64,000 nt of DNA from Hysterangium stoloniferum (GCA_015178975.1 WHVD01000005.1:310001-374000), one strand, 5' to 3'. Positions 47,385-61,690 are shown, numbered from the stretch's first letter. A program made the numbers and translations. The notes: generated from the sequence alone by a model not told the origin.

Positions 47385-50300
47385 TTACGAAGACTTATTA
47401 TCTTGGCATTTTAAAAGTAAACTTTGTCCAGCAAGTCGTAATTGGGCCGTATCTGCCATCCAACTGCCTTTCTCGGTTCCCATCCAGGTCAACGCGTCCT
47501 GTGCCATCTGCATGGCGGGAGGTGGAAGGCCTGCCAGGCGTGCGACCTTCAAGCCATGACTATCTCTGTTTACACCAGGACGCAAGCGATGCGAGTATGC
47601 AAAGTGGCCATCCTTTTTTCAGAAACTCTCATTAGTACCGTTTTTCCGCGCAACAAGGCTCGTCAACTTACAGCTGTCTCGTCAACATTAGTACAAAAGA
47701 AACCAATGTCTTTGAAATATCCACTAGAAACTAAACTTTCCTCGTAGCCAACCATATCCGCCACCTCGTGAAAGTGAGTCGCGAAAAGAGCGCGACAACG
47801 ATTATGCGTATACATATGGAATATTGTTGCAAAAGCGATAGCCAACCCATCCGTCACGGTGGTACCTCTACCAACCTCATCCATGATAACCTGTCCAGTT
47901 TTTAAAATATAATTCGATATATTGAGGCAGAGCCTACCAGGCTTTTTTCAGTGGCACGCTGAAGAATATTTGATGTCTCAAGCATTTCTACCATGAAGGT
48001 GCTTCTATCTCGGAACAGATCGTCATTAGCACCAATGCGCGCAAAGACTCTATCAACGATTCCAATCTCAGCTTTATCAGCTGGCACAAAGGATCCGATC
48101 TGAGCCAATATAGCCAAAAGAGCCGTTTGTCGCAGTAGGGTTGACTTTCCGGCCATGTTTGGCCCAGTGATTATATGAAGTCGGCTGTGGGGTGTCAAGC
48201 AGACCGTATTTGGTGTAAAAACGCGCCCTGCGCTGAGAAGACCCAACTCTACTGATGGATGTCGCCCATTAATAACAGAAAAGGATGTACTAGTGAAGGG
48301 ATAATAAGTGTAAAATCGCGAAGATAGTCTATACACATACCTCTCGTTGAGAGTTGGTCGAACGAGCTTCATTTCGTCTGCGAGACTCGCGAAGCCGATG
48401 GTGATATCCAGTTCATCCGCAATTCGAGCGTTCCGACGCAGTGCAAGCGCTTCAAGATTCACTTCTTGACGCAAAGTTTCGAAAGCGACTTTCTCAGCAG
48501 CAAAAATCTGCATGATGAGTTCGATTATACTGGTGCCAAGGATATGCCATGCCTGTTGAAGTTCGTTTTATAATTGTGGTGATATTTTGAGCACGCAGCC
48601 GCCCTCACCTGATTGAAATAAGTTTTGGTCGAAGATGTCGAGGAGATAGGAATGAATTGAGAGGATCCTTCAACCTTTCCTGCGTCACGATTAGATCGCG
48701 CTATATGAACATGTATTCCGGCTCTCGGAGACGAGCGTAGAGTTAAGGATGGGGCATCTACGAATTAGTCAACAAATAGACTCTTGGCTTTGCAATTCAC
48801 CCATACCATATCGGTGTTGCAATTCCTGCTCCAATCTTTGACGAGCTGCTTGATTGTCCGCTAATCGAGTGTGAAGGGACGCAAGGACATCAGAGAAACT
48901 ACACAATTAGTAGTCCTATCTTTAAACAAATAAAAGAAGGAATTACTTGGGTTTAATTACCGATTTAAACTGGCCCGCCCAATTCACGATGCCAGTATTC
49001 GCTCTAGTTGTTTCTTTAACATCGGGAAAAGTATGGAACTCGTCTTCCCCTTCAATCTCTGTGATCGATTGTTCATTGGCTTGAGAATCTACGGCCATTC
49101 CGATCCGCGAGGCCAGTCCATGCAAATCGACCATTCTGGTTAAAAGGTGTTGTACATCCAACCATTCATTGGCTACCGTATGTGAGCCGTCTTTTCTTTC
49201 CATCTCATATTCTTGCTCGATTCTATGTTTGATTACACCCCAGATATCGATGGTATTCTTAATAGCGGATAAGTCTGATACATCGCCCTTGCCCGAAAGA
49301 AATCGCTGGACTATCCGTAAAGCATCTTCAAGGCGTTTTAGAAGCTGAACCAGATCAAATCGAAGATGAGGACGCCTGAGGAAAAAGGAGACAAGGTTTT
49401 GTCTTGCTTCAATCTCCACTATAGAAGTACTAGGGGAGCCTGTTTTTCTGATGAACAGCGGTCATATTTTGATATATAAAGCCAACTTACAAAGCCATCT
49501 GCCCAATAAGCGAGTGCCACTAGTCGTAACTGTACGCCTTATAACGCTTAGAAGGCTTCCGGTGACACCGCCCTCGCGCATTTCTTCTTTTATTTCTAAG
49601 GCTTTGATGGTTTGCGAGTCGATGTGCATACGGTCTCGATGACCTTGCGAAGTGGGTGACGACAATGAAGGCATACATTCCAGCAGATTCGCTTGCAAAA
49701 ACGTGATCAAGAGTGAGATAGCCAAGGTTTCATTTAATGAAAGGGTCTCGTTCGTCGACTGTGAAGTTGCTTTAGGTGACACATCGTCGGCTACCTCCAG
49801 GGCCAGATCCAGGGTTGAATCTAAAGGTACTCCTGCTGTCTTAGGGACGATATACGATATCAGACGATCCTCTTCTGTCACCGCAAGTCGTATGGGATGC
49901 TCTCGAGCATCGCGAAACGCACTAGACAAGACTACTTCCCGAGGAGAAATACGGGCTAAATCATCCTTGATAGTCGCGAGGGTTGATTGCTGAGTAAAAA
50001 ACTCCCCAGTGGAAATATCTATCCATGCCATTCCTAGTGAGCTACTCGTGGAATACTTTATATCATAAGCATCTTCAGATGAAGGTTCTGAGTGTGAGCT
50101 GCTGATAGCAAGAAGATAATTATTCTCGTAAGGGTTTAAAAACGATTCATCAATAAGCGTCCCAGGAGTGAGCACTCTGACAACGCGTCGTTCGAAACCT
50201 TCTTCCGGAGGGGTCCGTTTAAACTCCTCGCACAGAGCGACATATCGCCTATGTGTCTGTATCAAGACCTTGAGATGTCGATCGAGGTGCATTATAGGGA

Positions 50301-51680
50301 ATCCGCACATAAGAACCTCTTGACGATCCCATATCCGTTTCGCGAGTTTTATGGAAAGCAACCGGGCGACCTCCGCAGCTTGATCGAAGTACGACTGGCT
50401 AAAAGGTCAACAAAGATTATTGATAAGAACTGTTATGGCACCTCATAAAAATTGCCAACCCGGGTAAGTAGAATACAGTGAGGGAATCTGGCGAGATTGT
50501 CTAGAATCTCAACAGCAAGTTGATTTTGAGGTAGGCGAGGTATTTCTTGATTAAATTCCACATCAGGACAAACAAGGAGGACGGGTAAACATATTGTACG
50601 TACCGTCAATTTCACTATCAGGGGTGGCTTTTCGTGGTGGTCGTCTACGTTTAATGCTACCAGTATAGTGATCCAAGATACCGGAGAAGTTGATGCTCGA
50701 AACCCGTTGCTCGTCTAAAGCATCTCTGTCGTCAGTAGGATCATCTTTGGGACCCTCGTGTAAACCCAATGCAGAGCTTGAAGCAGTTTCAAGCTTGCTC
50801 GACTTTTGCCGACGACCTTTGGACTTCGCTATGCCGAGGAAAGCAATTTCTGCATCTCGGATTTCACCACAATCCGTAATTGCCTTTGTGTCAAGTCTAC
50901 TGTCAGTGTTGACTCTGTTCGTCCTACGTAAATGGAGTAATAATTACCAAATTGCCACCTTCAGGCTTTTGCGCCAACTTGGTAGTACGCAACTGTTTTC
51001 GTTTGATGGCCTTACTATCGTTTACCACAGCACCACATTCAGGAGTAGAAAAATCTTGGTGGTCAGAATCTGCTGCCTTTTCACGTCGCGTAATACGTGC
51101 AACTAAAATCATCATTAGTTTGTGTAGAACGTTGAAGAGTTTATAACTCACACTCACCATTCTTTGTTGCAACCGACCGCACTTCAGATGAGTTTTTCAA
51201 AAAATCTGCTGCATTGACCGTGTTAGGGATAATAGTGGAACTGCAGCATGTTAAACTAGTTAAACTACCCTCGCCGCTTTTTGTGCGTTTCTTCAAAGGT
51301 TCTAGTAAAATAGCATATTCAGACGTGCATATGTCATATAGCGAACCTCATACCTTGTCTGTCTGCTCCACCGACATCTGTAACATGGAATGTAATTCTA
51401 CCTTGCAGTGTGAGCCAGGATACGTACCAGAAAACAAGGCCTCTGTTTGGCTTTTTGGAGACTCCAGACCACCACACCATGCATTTAATGGTGTAGCGTA
51501 CGCGCCGTTGGGAAGCTTTCTAGCAAGTGGAAGTTCCTTGTACTTTTTTTTGGTAACAATCGTCGGCTCATCTTCTCCACCAAATTGATTAGAAGGTTCT
51601 GTTTTAGAAAAACACCTTATAGAGAGGTAGCTGATAAAATATTTCTTTCGAATTAAACGAAGTGTATTGGAAGAAATCAT
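47385..51680 (-). CDS. MSH1: Mitochondrial DNA mismatch repair protein, MutS homologue 1
   Basis: Mismatch recognition ATPase maintaining mitochondrial DNA. Exons with consistent phases, N to C: 50604-(about 50.9 kb), 50442-50545, 49491-50394, 48947-49439, 48807-48898, 48609-48757, 47938-48552, 47672-47890, 47385-47612. Domain I has [13 protein letters not shown], with the Phe-x-Glu mismatch wedge as F-Y-E. The lever and clamp follow, then the ATPase with Walker [10 protein letters not shown], Walker [11 protein letters not shown] and [10 protein letters not shown]. The predicted start ([19 protein letters not shown]) is a typical mitochondrial presequence. The exons between it and 50.9 kb (for example [13 protein letters not shown]) could not be joined with certainty. 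The stop is 57 bp from the aconitase stop. Confidence 0.88.
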
Positions 51681-51873
51681 CAGCACACTCGAACTTTTCG
51701 CCGACGTCCACCTCTCAGGCCTTAAGTTTCGGCGACCTGAGGTTTCCGGGTCCAAAGCAAGCTGGGGTTCAAAATTGGGCGGGCGGAGATTCAAATACAG
51801 AACGACTCTTGACCTTCAGAACGTCACACTTAGCCTTTTTTTCCTTCCCTCTCTTTGACTTACTACCAACTCT
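51681..51873. promoter_or_regulatory. 193-bp divergent promoter between MSH1 and the septin
   Basis: The two predicted start codons face away from each other with 193 bp between them. CT-rich stretches precede the septin start; no clear TATA box was seen. Confidence 0.5.
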
Positions 51874-53625
51874 ATGGCAGGCAGACGCAGTGGAGCAAAA
51901 AGAAATGCCAAAAAGGGTGTACAGTTCACTCTGATGGTTGTCGGTAAGTCATCTTGGCTTTTCGTGAAAAGACGATGTTTGACACGCTAGAAGGCACCTC
52001 TGGAACTGGTCGCACCACGTTCGTTAACACCCTTTGCGAGTCTGAAGTACTTAGTCACAAGATCTCTGATGATGCTGAGACTGCTCATGTCGAGGAGGGT
52101 ATCAAAATAAAGCCCGTCAACGTCGGTCAGTGTGCTCGTGTGAGCATGGTTTGCTTCCAATCCCTCTTACCACTATGCTATAGAGCTTGAAGAGGATGGT
52201 GTTCGTATTGCATTGACCATCGTTGATACCCCCGGTTTTGGTGACAACATTGATAATGAGTTTGCGTAAGTTTCTGTCGCTCAATCGGAAGAAGGCCTAT
52301 TGATAGTGCGCATTTAGCTTTCAAGAAATAGTTGGATACTTGGAACGCCAATACGATGATATTCTCGCAGAAGAGTCTAGAATTAGGCGTAATCCCAGGT
52401 TCAGAGACAACAGAGTTCATGCTTTGTTATACTTCATCCCACCTACAGGACACGCGTACGTGTTACACAGATCTCGTTATTTTTTTGTGATTGGTGATCA
52501 TGGAGCGAACCACAGTCTTCGTGAAATGGACATCGAACTTATGCGTCGTCTCTCTCCTCGTGTTAATGTTATACCCGTCATCGGCAAAGCGGACTCCTTG
52601 ACGCCAGCCGAGGTCAAAGGCTTCAAGAAAAGGGTGAGTCTCCTGTTACATCAATGAGCACGTATGCTTTTTATGCTGCGTTTAGATAATGGAAGATATT
52701 GAGCACTATGACATTCCTGTTTATAACTTCCCATACGACGTAGAGGAGGATGACGAGGACACAATCGAGGATAATAGCGAGTTACGGGTGAATATCGAAT
52801 ATCGTTCTCGTGGAACTTGTTTTTTTGAAAGTTATGGTTTTAGGCCCTTATGCCTTTTGCTATCATCGGATCTGAGGATGAGATCGAAGTTGATGGACAG
52901 TTGGTCCGTGCAAGGATTTATCCCTGGGGTATCGCCGAGGTCGATAATCCCAAACACTCCGACTTCAGCAGACTCAGAAGTGCGTTGCTTAAGTGAGTGT
53001 TTTCAAGTGTCATTTTACTTTTGTGGCTTACTATTATCTCGATAGCTCCCACTTGATGGATCTTAAGGTTCAACCATTTTCATTTTGGATCTATGCCTTG
53101 TTACTAACGATAGATTATTTCCAGTCTTTGACCCACGACGTGCTTTACGTAAGTACCGTATATTTCACCTGCAAACTATGCCCATCTTGATCCATTTTTG
53201 TAGGAAACCTATCGTACAGAGAAACTTTCTAGGACTGTCCATGCAGACCAAACGTGAGTGTCCGTATAGTTCCTGTGATGATAATTTCATATCCTCTTCA
53301 AGCGATTCATCTATCCTTCCTGAGGAGCTTGCGACTCAGAGCGTCCGTCTTAAAGAAGAACAATTACGCAAGGAGGAAGAAAAGGTCAATTTTCCTATAC
53401 ATTTCTGTGCATTATATACAACTAACGTCTTTGCACCGACAGCTTCGTGAGATTGAGCTTAAGGTCCAACGTGAGATCAACGAGAAAAGGCAAGAACTCC
53501 TTGCCAAGGAAGAGTCTCTTAGGTATATCTTTCTTCCGGGTTGTTTGTATTCAGTACTTACGATATATAACTTCAGGAATCTTGAGAGCCGACTCGCCGC
53601 ACAAGGATCCCAAGCCGACTTCTAA
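51874..53625 (+). CDS. Septin, Cdc11/AspA type
   Basis: GTP-binding filament protein of the cytokinetic septin ring. Thirteen exons: 51874-51943, 51994-52125, 52184-52265, 52318-52455, 52516-52633, 52686-52787, 52844-52992, 53046-53067, 53125-53148, 53204-53253, 53303-53384, 53443-53522, 53577-53625; 365 residues with consistent phases. The P-loop is GTSGTGRTT, with Arg in the usual Lys position as in Cdc11-group septins. G3 is DTPGFGDN, G4 is GKADSLTP, and the septin-unique element is YPWGIAEVDNPKHSDFSRLR. A short C-terminal coiled coil (EEQLRKEEEKLREIELKVQ) ends the protein. The family is certain; the Cdc11 assignment rests on the degenerate P-loop and the recalled family pattern. Confidence 0.93.
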
Positions 53626-54113
53626 TTCGTCTATATACACGGACTCCCAATCGCGTTGGAATGCACGATACTCTCATTCTCTTTCAAGTCCCGCTTCATA
53701 CCCCTTCCTTTCATTTCTTCTACCCTGTCTGCGGGATACACGCTACTTTCACTTGTTCTTGGAAACTATGATAATACGATTGATATCCCGTATGTGGGCT
53801 GCAATGTTTCCCGGATCAACTGAAAATTCTGAAGTGATCCGGTCAAATTGCAATGGGATTTGTTAGTTGATGTACAGATGTACATGCAAAGACTGATGAT
53901 GATCTGCGCATGTGTCGCTGACGAGAGTCACTCTAAAATATGTTCTCAAGCCCAATCATGGATTGTTAACGTGCGAAGAAACCCAGTGAGTGTACTTAGG
54001 AAGAAAAAAACCACTGAATAGTAACCGTGCGAAACCGGGCTTTGAAACTAGAAGGTTAACTACTTCCCGCCGTCGTCGTGATTTCGCGACGTTCTCGACG
54101 TTTTCTTCGTTGA
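53626..54113 (+). promoter_or_regulatory. Septin 3' flank and promoter region of the MIT gene
   Basis: No gene. Small ORFs here are continuations of septin frames. A run of CGTCGTCGTG-like and TCTCGACG-like words lies just before the next start. Confidence 0.4.
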
Positions 54114-56993
54114 GTGAGAGTATCTGTGAGGTCAATGCTCCAAGGTCCTCTCATTAAGCCTTTGTCTTGGGATCGTAACCGTGTATCCAATATACCTTTA
54201 CAACTCCCGTCTCCAACTCCTCCTTCTAATACGTTTGTTGCCGACCAAGCAAGGATATCCACTCTTGTAACATCTTCCAGGCATTCTTCCCAAGGTTCAT
54301 CCTCGTCCCTTCATCTTACACCTCAGGATATGGTCAATCCCCAGCAAACATCCCAGCATCTTCCAACAAGAGGATCATCACAATCCTCGGGTACAAGACA
54401 TTCATCTCGGCGCGCTCTTACGGCTGCCTTGGAACTAGCCCAAGAGGCAGTGAGGCTTGATACCACAAATGACGACCCGCTTGGTGCCATCCAGGCTTAT
54501 GCCCGTAGTGTAGCACTTTTGAGCGAGGTTATGGAACGAGTGATACGTGGAGAAGACGCAAATGACTCGAGTCGGGATAGGCGACGTGGCGGGAGGCGAC
54601 GAAGTGTTGCTGCCCGGGAGGAGGAAGTTAGAAGGCTCAAATCTATCGTCAGTGGAAATATTTTCCTATGCATGCTACCTTCTTCTCACTTATTATTAGC
54701 ATGATACGTATGCGGATCGTATGAACATTCTCAGTGATATCTACAATGTTGATCCCAATGATCCATCTTCTTTCGATGCCCTGCGCCAGACTGAACCTTT
54801 CCACAATACACACCAGCCACAGGAAGAACTAATGATAGAGTCCGATAGAGACATATCGTTTGATGGCGGCGAACTTATTGGAACGGCCATGCTTGCGCCT
54901 TCCAGAGATTCTACGTCCACACCGGATTCGTCCAGGACAGGTAGTGACCACACTTACTTTACTGACAATTCTCTTCCTGAATTCGAGATGGTCCACCCGC
55001 CCTCCTTACAGCAACCGATTCCTGCGTCCTTTACAATATTTGGTGGTGCGAATATAACAACTTCGTCTAACCCCTCCATTCTACCGCCTCCCCGCCCACC
55101 CCCATCCGGCCCACTTCCCACTCGCCCTCGCACCGGATCGCTGAGCAGTTTACATCCAGCTGTTCCACCACCAAGAATTGCCCTGCCACCTTCGCCCATA
55201 GCCCCTGCTTCAAATCCCGAGTCTACCGACTCTTCGCGGCCCACTTTATTGCCTCCGGGTACAACACGATCAAGAGGTAACTCAACGTCCCATAGGAGGA
55301 CAGGTTCGGACAATAGATTAGAGGCCCTTGACGAGGAGCCTGATTTGCGACCAAGTTCACAAAGCGACCTGCAACCTGCTACTGTTACCGTTTTATTTAG
55401 GCAGCCTCATGATCCAGCGCCTCATTCACGTCACAATCCCACTGATGACGACGGTTATCGTAACAGTATCGTCCGAGCTTCCAGTCAATATTCTGCCCAT
55501 GCGGCTCCGCCAGTGCCTCCGTCGAAGGATACACCTCCTTTACCTCCCTTCCCACCATCGATTACACCTCTAGTTACTCCTTCCCAATCAATACCATATA
55601 CTTCGCCTTTAACCCCTCGGGGGAATTCGTCATTCACCCCTCAATCTCATCCTTTTTCTGCCCAAGAACCACCGGCTCATCCTTCCCGAGCACGCGGCGT
55701 ATCTACTCCCACTTTACGATCTGAGGGATACGGTCAATCTGTACCACCTTTGGTAATAAATACCAACCCTCCGTCTGGCACTATCTCTCAACGAAGGAGC
55801 AAATCCTCGACAGGAACCATATCATCCCAGTCTTCATCACCTCCAGGAACCGCGCACCCAGTCTCTCCTCCGCCACAATCACTCCCGGTGGTACGGTTAA
55901 CTGCATCATCTATACCAGCAAATACAGCGAGTAGTTTGGGGATAGGTAGAAATCGCTCATCATCGCAGCCTCCCCGCCCCGCTGGTACAGGCAGTGGCTC
56001 TTCACTATCTGAGTTTGGTGTTAGGTCACCCATTCCAGCTTTACAGAATTTTCCGAATATCCAAGTCCCCATATCTAGAAAATCGTCCTTCCCATCTCGT
56101 CTTAACCCTCACATACAACCCCCCTCAGGGACACCTCAAGCTTCTAATACCGTGTCTTACTTTCCTACATCCCCCCTCCCTTCCGCGCCCCCCGCCGATC
56201 CTCTCCGTAAACCATACCATTTGATGTCTTTATTATGGGCCACGATGACTTCAAAATCTGGTGGATATATTACCAGGCGGTTACATGTACCACATGAGGT
56301 GTGGTCTCAGGGTGGCGCCAAACTACTCAATCTACCTGAAAAAGTGCGAGTTGTTGAAGTGCTTTGCGGTGCATTAGAAGAAGTTCTACATGCGAGCAAT
56401 GAGCTGACTTCAGGCACGGGTGTGATTGATGCTACATCGTGCAACAGGACCGAAGTCGAACGTTGGTTGTCAAAACTCGACGAGTGGAATGGAGTCTGTG
56501 AGAGCATCGTCGGGAGTATTGGAAAGAAACTAGGAGTAGGGGAGGGTTTTGGCGCGAAGAAGAGTGGGGGCGTGAGTTGTCCCAATAGCTATCAAAGTGA
56601 GTTACATATTGACATCCTATTTAGGTAACATCATGGAGTAAATTCGCTCAATCTTTCAACCGTATGACAAACGGGAAAAAGTGAGCTTTTTGATTGATTA
56701 GCGACTTTATTAGTGACGTTCGTAGCCTTGATTCACCTGCGAGTTATGTCGCAGGGCTTACAAAGCTCTTTCAACAAGCTCAAATATTAGACGACCATAC
56801 CAAGGCGTTTCTGGCATCCCCGCCGTCACCATTGTACATTGGCCTCCCAATGGACCTCCGTCAACTTCTCGAGCTTAGGCTCAAACGCTCCTCGGAGTTT
56901 TTTGCTAGCGTGGTCCTTACATTTGTAGTCCGGGATCTTTCCCAACTTTTGGACAAATATGTCAAAAAGGGGGAAAAATGGCTAGCGGAGTGA
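54114..56993 (+). CDS. MIT-domain protein with disordered Pro/Ser-rich centre
   Basis: Four exons: 54114-54647, 54700-56571, 56625-56680, 56726-56993; 909 residues with consistent phases (an ATG at 54135 is an alternative start). A MIT (microtubule-interacting and transport) three-helix domain spans residues ~100-190: ALELAQEAVRLDTTND, AIQAYARSVALLSEVM, then across the first intron HDTYADRMNIL. MIT domains usually bind ESCRT-III tails. The middle ~420 residues are Pro/Ser/Thr-rich with PPLPPFPP-type stretches. The C-terminal ~250 residues are helical and conserved-looking (LMSLLWATMTSKSGGYITRRLHVP; VKKGEKWLAE). A role in endosomal or vacuolar sorting is inferred from the MIT domain only. Confidence 0.8.
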
Positions 56994-57349
56994 TGTTACT
57001 GTTGTAGGCTGTAGTGCGTTGATACAGTGTCTTATCTGTCATTTGAGAATTTTTGAATGTGTCATCTGGGGTTCCACTGTTGTTGTTCATACTTACCACC
57101 CTAAATCTTCAATTCTGTCTGTCTTGCAAATTTAAGCATGAGAAAAACTCAATTGTTTATATTTCACCCATTTTACAATCCAGCGTAGCCAGTTCGTTGT
57201 TGTTCATCCGTAATGAAAAATAGTGTTTCAAAGCACAGGACTGAAAGCCAGGGCATAGACGAGTGTACCATATAACTACAACTAAATGTCTTGTGTTCAT
57301 GAATAGTCAAACGGTGACAGTAAGCGAATGATCTAAAATAATGTTCTTG
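56994..57349. other. Intergenic region between convergent genes
   Basis: AT-rich 3' flanks of the MIT gene and the membrane protein gene; no feature seen. Confidence 0.5.
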
Positions 57350-60300
57350 TTATTTAGCACCGGTTGAGGCATGTCCAGGGAAGGCAAAGGCATCGATTGT
57401 CCTGACGTCCAGAGTCGTACGAAGATCGTGATAGCGAAAGAGATCAATCGCTTCTGATTCAGCTATAGCTGAGCGGTCATTAGGCAACCAAATTATGGGT
57501 GGAGGTGCTATAAGTTCTGGTGCGTAGAGGATGCCCTGCATCTCTTCAGAATGCGTCATAAATGGTAGAGGTGGAAGATGAGGCGCGGCGTTCGGGCTGG
57601 TCCGAGCCGCCTGCTCGGTGGCAGTGAGATCATCGATATCCTCAGTCGGTAGGGGAACAGGGCCATGTCCTTTTGTACTCGAAGGCATGACGGCCAAAGT
57701 ACGAGACATCATCTCCAAAACGCTGGCCATTGAACTTCGTGGTAACGGCAAACTTCGACGAGGAATAATTGTGTGACTTGACACGTTGACGGAATACTGA
57801 GATTCCACCGACGATGCAGCTCGGTTCCATTGCGCAACCGAGTCTAAGGTACTAGAACTGACCGTCTTGATAGTCAGCTGCCGAAGCTTGTACCATGCAT
57901 AGCCTTCAACAATAGAAACGATTACCATAGCTGCGCCGATAAGGATACCTCCAAGTACCCATAAATGTCGTGAGAGTAGTATCAGGCCAAGTAATAACGG
58001 CTGCAACGCGACTAAATCCGCTAGACGAGGTAGAAGCCAGATCTGGAGTAAACCACCAGTGTCGCCAGAATCGGTGCGCGCATATACATAACCAACAAGG
58101 TAACGATGGGCTGCAGACGGTGTAAGAAATGATTAGCCGGTATATATAATGAGGATTTGCCATACCGATCAGTGTGAGTAACAGTAACAAGCAGACAGCA
58201 GGTCCAATGAGCGGAAATATAAGAGAAAATGTAGCCGCAAATGTCACAGCAACAAGGCAGCATGCCGTGGTATAAGTCGGATCATATGTTCTAGGGTATA
58301 TGGCTATTTCAAGGTCAGCGGGCTAAGCGAAAGTTTTAATGGGGAACATCTTACTTCGAAAACGTTGGCGAGGTGTAACGGCCATTCGTTCGCGCCGAAT
58401 AAGTCGCCAGAGATGAAGAGGCTGAATGAGTATTAAAGCAGGAGCAATTATGGCGACGTTGATAATCATAACGAGTAAAAATGCTGCAAAATAGATCGCT
58501 CCATCTGCAACTATCTGTGCCTTAGAATTGCTGGTGGCGAATGCCTCAAGGGCAAATATCACGCTTCCACAAGCAATAAGCCATACACAACATACTCCGA
58601 CGAGAAGCAGAAAGGCCGCTTGGAAACTTTTGATACGTGCCGCTGAGACAGAAACCGAGCTGCTGAATTTGGCTGTATCTACAATTAGGCGGTTATGGCT
58701 TGTCATATGCAGAACCCGAGAAAGCCACATACAATGAACAGTGATGAGACCTATCATTATAAGAACAGAGGCAACTAAAGCAGGCGCTAAAGTTGTTGCC
58801 AAAGCTGCACCAATTCCATTTGTGTCACTTAGGGGTTGTAAGAATTTAAGATAATGTCCAACGCCTGGTGCGGGACTGACGACAAGACCTGCTATAGCCA
58901 CCACTGGCAACAATATTTGACGTTTAGAGGTGATATTTGTCAGGTGATAGACTTACACGATGCTCCAAGGAAGATAGACGTCATCCCTATGACTGTCCAA
59001 AACGCCATGCTGCTCATTCTTCGATGGCCCATTTGTAGTTGACTATATCGTATATCTTCTTTAGATCTTCCCTCGATCATCTGGACATGAGGGAGAAAGG
59101 TCAATCCTCGACCAATTAATACCCATCCTTTTGTGGCTTCGCCATCGGCTATATGTCGATAATTATCTGCTTGAACTTCGGCTATTTCATTGTTTATAGA
59201 TTTAAGGCGCGAGCGCCAGTCCCTAATGCTGCCATATACAATCCCTAAATCGTCATGATTCATTCCTGAGACTGGACGGACGAAGGGTTGTTGAGTCTGC
59301 AACCGAAGATGAGGAGGTGGTACGGCCTCCAGGTCAGATTCGTTACGAATCGGCTGAGCCCGCATCGGAAATGTAGACCGGCGCTCCACTGGAGGGGGGG
59401 TTCCTTGTCTTTGACGAGTGTGGACGTGGATGTCAGATGAACCTATCGGGGAAATGGTCTCTTCAGTGTCCTCTTCCTCAACAGTGCTAGGGCCAACATT
59501 AAGATTAAACTGGCCATCCTGGATCCAACTCCCATAATCATCCTGTTCGTCTAGTTCCACTTCAGCGGCATTCCCCGATGAGGGATAATTAGGACCATGT
59601 TGAAGCTGGTCCATGGAAATTTGTACAGGTCCCAGAGCACCAGTGCTCCGATCAGGTTGAACCTGACTACCCATAGGGATGCGACCAAACATATAAGAAT
59701 CTCGCTGTATCTCTTGAAAGCGAGAACCAATAATGCGTTGACTGATGCGCTGTGCCAAACTTTCTTCTGATCCCTTCGAAGACAACCTTCCAACCCCACG
59801 GACATCACGGAGTTTGTAATACGATGACGGGGCAACATACGAAGTAGGAGCCGCAGTCGCCATGTAGGCATGCCGAGGCCGCCGCGTACGGGATCTCTAG
59901 AACATCTTGACAATGAGCGATAATGTATAGAGGGAACTACGTACCGATGATCCACCCAATGTCTTTGGACGACTGATGCGCTCTTTTAATCTGGCAGAAG
60001 CCACTGTTTCATGAGGAGGTTCTTCCTGAAGTGGGTAATTATCAACAGAAGGTAGAGGGGTAGACAACTGGAATGAGTTGATATATTTTGTTTCTGCTAG
60101 TTCAAGGTTATTCAGAATCATGTCGCGCTCAGCGATTAGCCCGGAGAGTCGTGTAGTGTCCCTGTGTTTTGAATACCGTGAATGGCGATAGCAGAAAGAA
60201 TGCAAGGAACTTACGCAATTGTAAAGAGGCCCTGAAGGTCAATTTCAGATTTAGTCTCCTCTTCTCCCTCTCTCGAAAAGCCGTCCTCCGTTCTCCCTGC

Positions 60301-61690
60301 ATAACGAATTCCTGCGCTCCTGCCATTTGCGCCAACACCAGCAAACCCCTCTCGAGATCTGTCACTGTTCTTAAATCCTCGACTTAGTCCAACCTTGATA
60401 ATATACTCCTTCAGCTGATTTTCCCCCCATCCAGAGAATCCAGGCGCGTCAGCTTTGCTAAGCCATCCGATTTCTATCCCGCCGCATTTTACTTCGATCC
60501 AATGTCGACGGTAATTGATTAATCGTGTATATTCACGAAGAAGCTTGAACACAGCGGGGAAGGCAGCAACGACCACGACTAAAATTGTCAAAACCATGAG
60601 CCTAATTTCTGTCCTATGGGTGGCATCCCTTCCATCCACAGTGACACGAGGGGATAATGCGCCAGACAAGTCAAGTCCTCCGTTTGCACTCCCAATACTA
60701 TCGTGAGCAAGCAAATTCAACAAACGAAGTAAACTAAGGTCCTGTAGTGTCGAATACTGGCCGCCAAGCTGTATGGACGGCGCGGAGTCTGCGACACAAG
60801 GAGTATCGACAAGATAGAGTGGAAGCGCACCGCAAAGACCAACGACGGACCACATCACTACTAAAATAAAGGCATGCCAGAGGGTCCTCTGGGCGAGCTG
60901 CTCATCGGAAGGAAACAGCTTGGCGTCATGCTGAGGATTGCGGCCATTCGAGTAAGAAGAAACATCCTTCGGAACGGCCGGAATAAGCGGTACGTAAGGC
61001 CAAAGAAAGGCCCAAAATGATTTTTCTAAGGCCTTCGGACGTAGCCTAATATTATGCCGTAGTCATGCGGCGTTAATATATCATCTACTAGTGAAAGGGA
61101 CCTACCCTGGAGTAACGAACCACTCTCTAACAGCATATATTTGACGATATTTGGGTCGGATATACCCAAAAAGTAACTACCAAAAATAAGTTGTAAGGGT
61201 AAAGTCTCGCTAACCTGACATAACAAATTAGTCTCGTGAAACGCACCCACAGTGAAAAACCTATGGCAGAACAAATAACAGTAGAGAATATGACACCGAT
61301 TGCAGTTACATCGACGCCTCTTCCAATGCAGACTGAACTAGCGACGACAGTACTTCCGAAGGCTTGTGTGGGTGTTACGCTAACGGCAACAAAACCAGAA
61401 GAAGATATAATTGTGGTGGATGGTTGAATCATAGTTACGGAAACGGTGGTCGGTGAAAAACCAGATATTTGAGGAAGGAGGGGATTGGTGCTTGAGCTGT
61501 AAAATGTATTGGAAGTCGTAATCGTGCGCGTAAAAGTATTTTATCTGATTTTACAGAAACCGCTGAGGCAGAAGGAGAATCAGTGTCACTAGGTGTAGGG
61601 GTTGTCCTTGTCGTGAAAGGCTGTAAAATTGTTATTGGAGATATAATTCCACCAGTGAGAGAATACTCGTGGTACTGGTCCGGTATCGTG
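57350..61690 (-). CDS. Multi-spanning membrane protein, OSCA/CSC1 (DUF221)-like
   Basis: Stop at 57350; N-terminal exons reach about 61.6-61.7 kb and the exact start is unresolved. An N-terminal Ser/Thr-rich stretch precedes the first membrane helix (VIFSTVICSAIGFSLWV). It is followed by FWAFLWPYVPLIPAVPKDVSS, a second helix (VVGLCGALPLYLV), a third (LMVLTILVVVVAAFPAVF), and a long cytosolic loop with GWLSKADAPGFSGWGENQLK, a helical RLSGLIAERDMILNNLE segment and an acidic disordered part. At least six further hydrophobic segments follow (for example AALATTLAPALVASVLIMIGL; GAIYFAAFLLVMIINVAII). The C-terminal tail IAPPPIIWLPNDRSAIAESEA resembles the end of fungal stress-gated cation channels of this family. 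At least six introns. Confidence 0.62.

Noticed and set aside
51348-51794. 148-codon minus-strand ORF taken as a separate gene
   Set aside because: Its internal Met at 51680 gives a mitochondrial presequence in the right place for the first exon of MSH1; the upstream part would run into the septin promoter.
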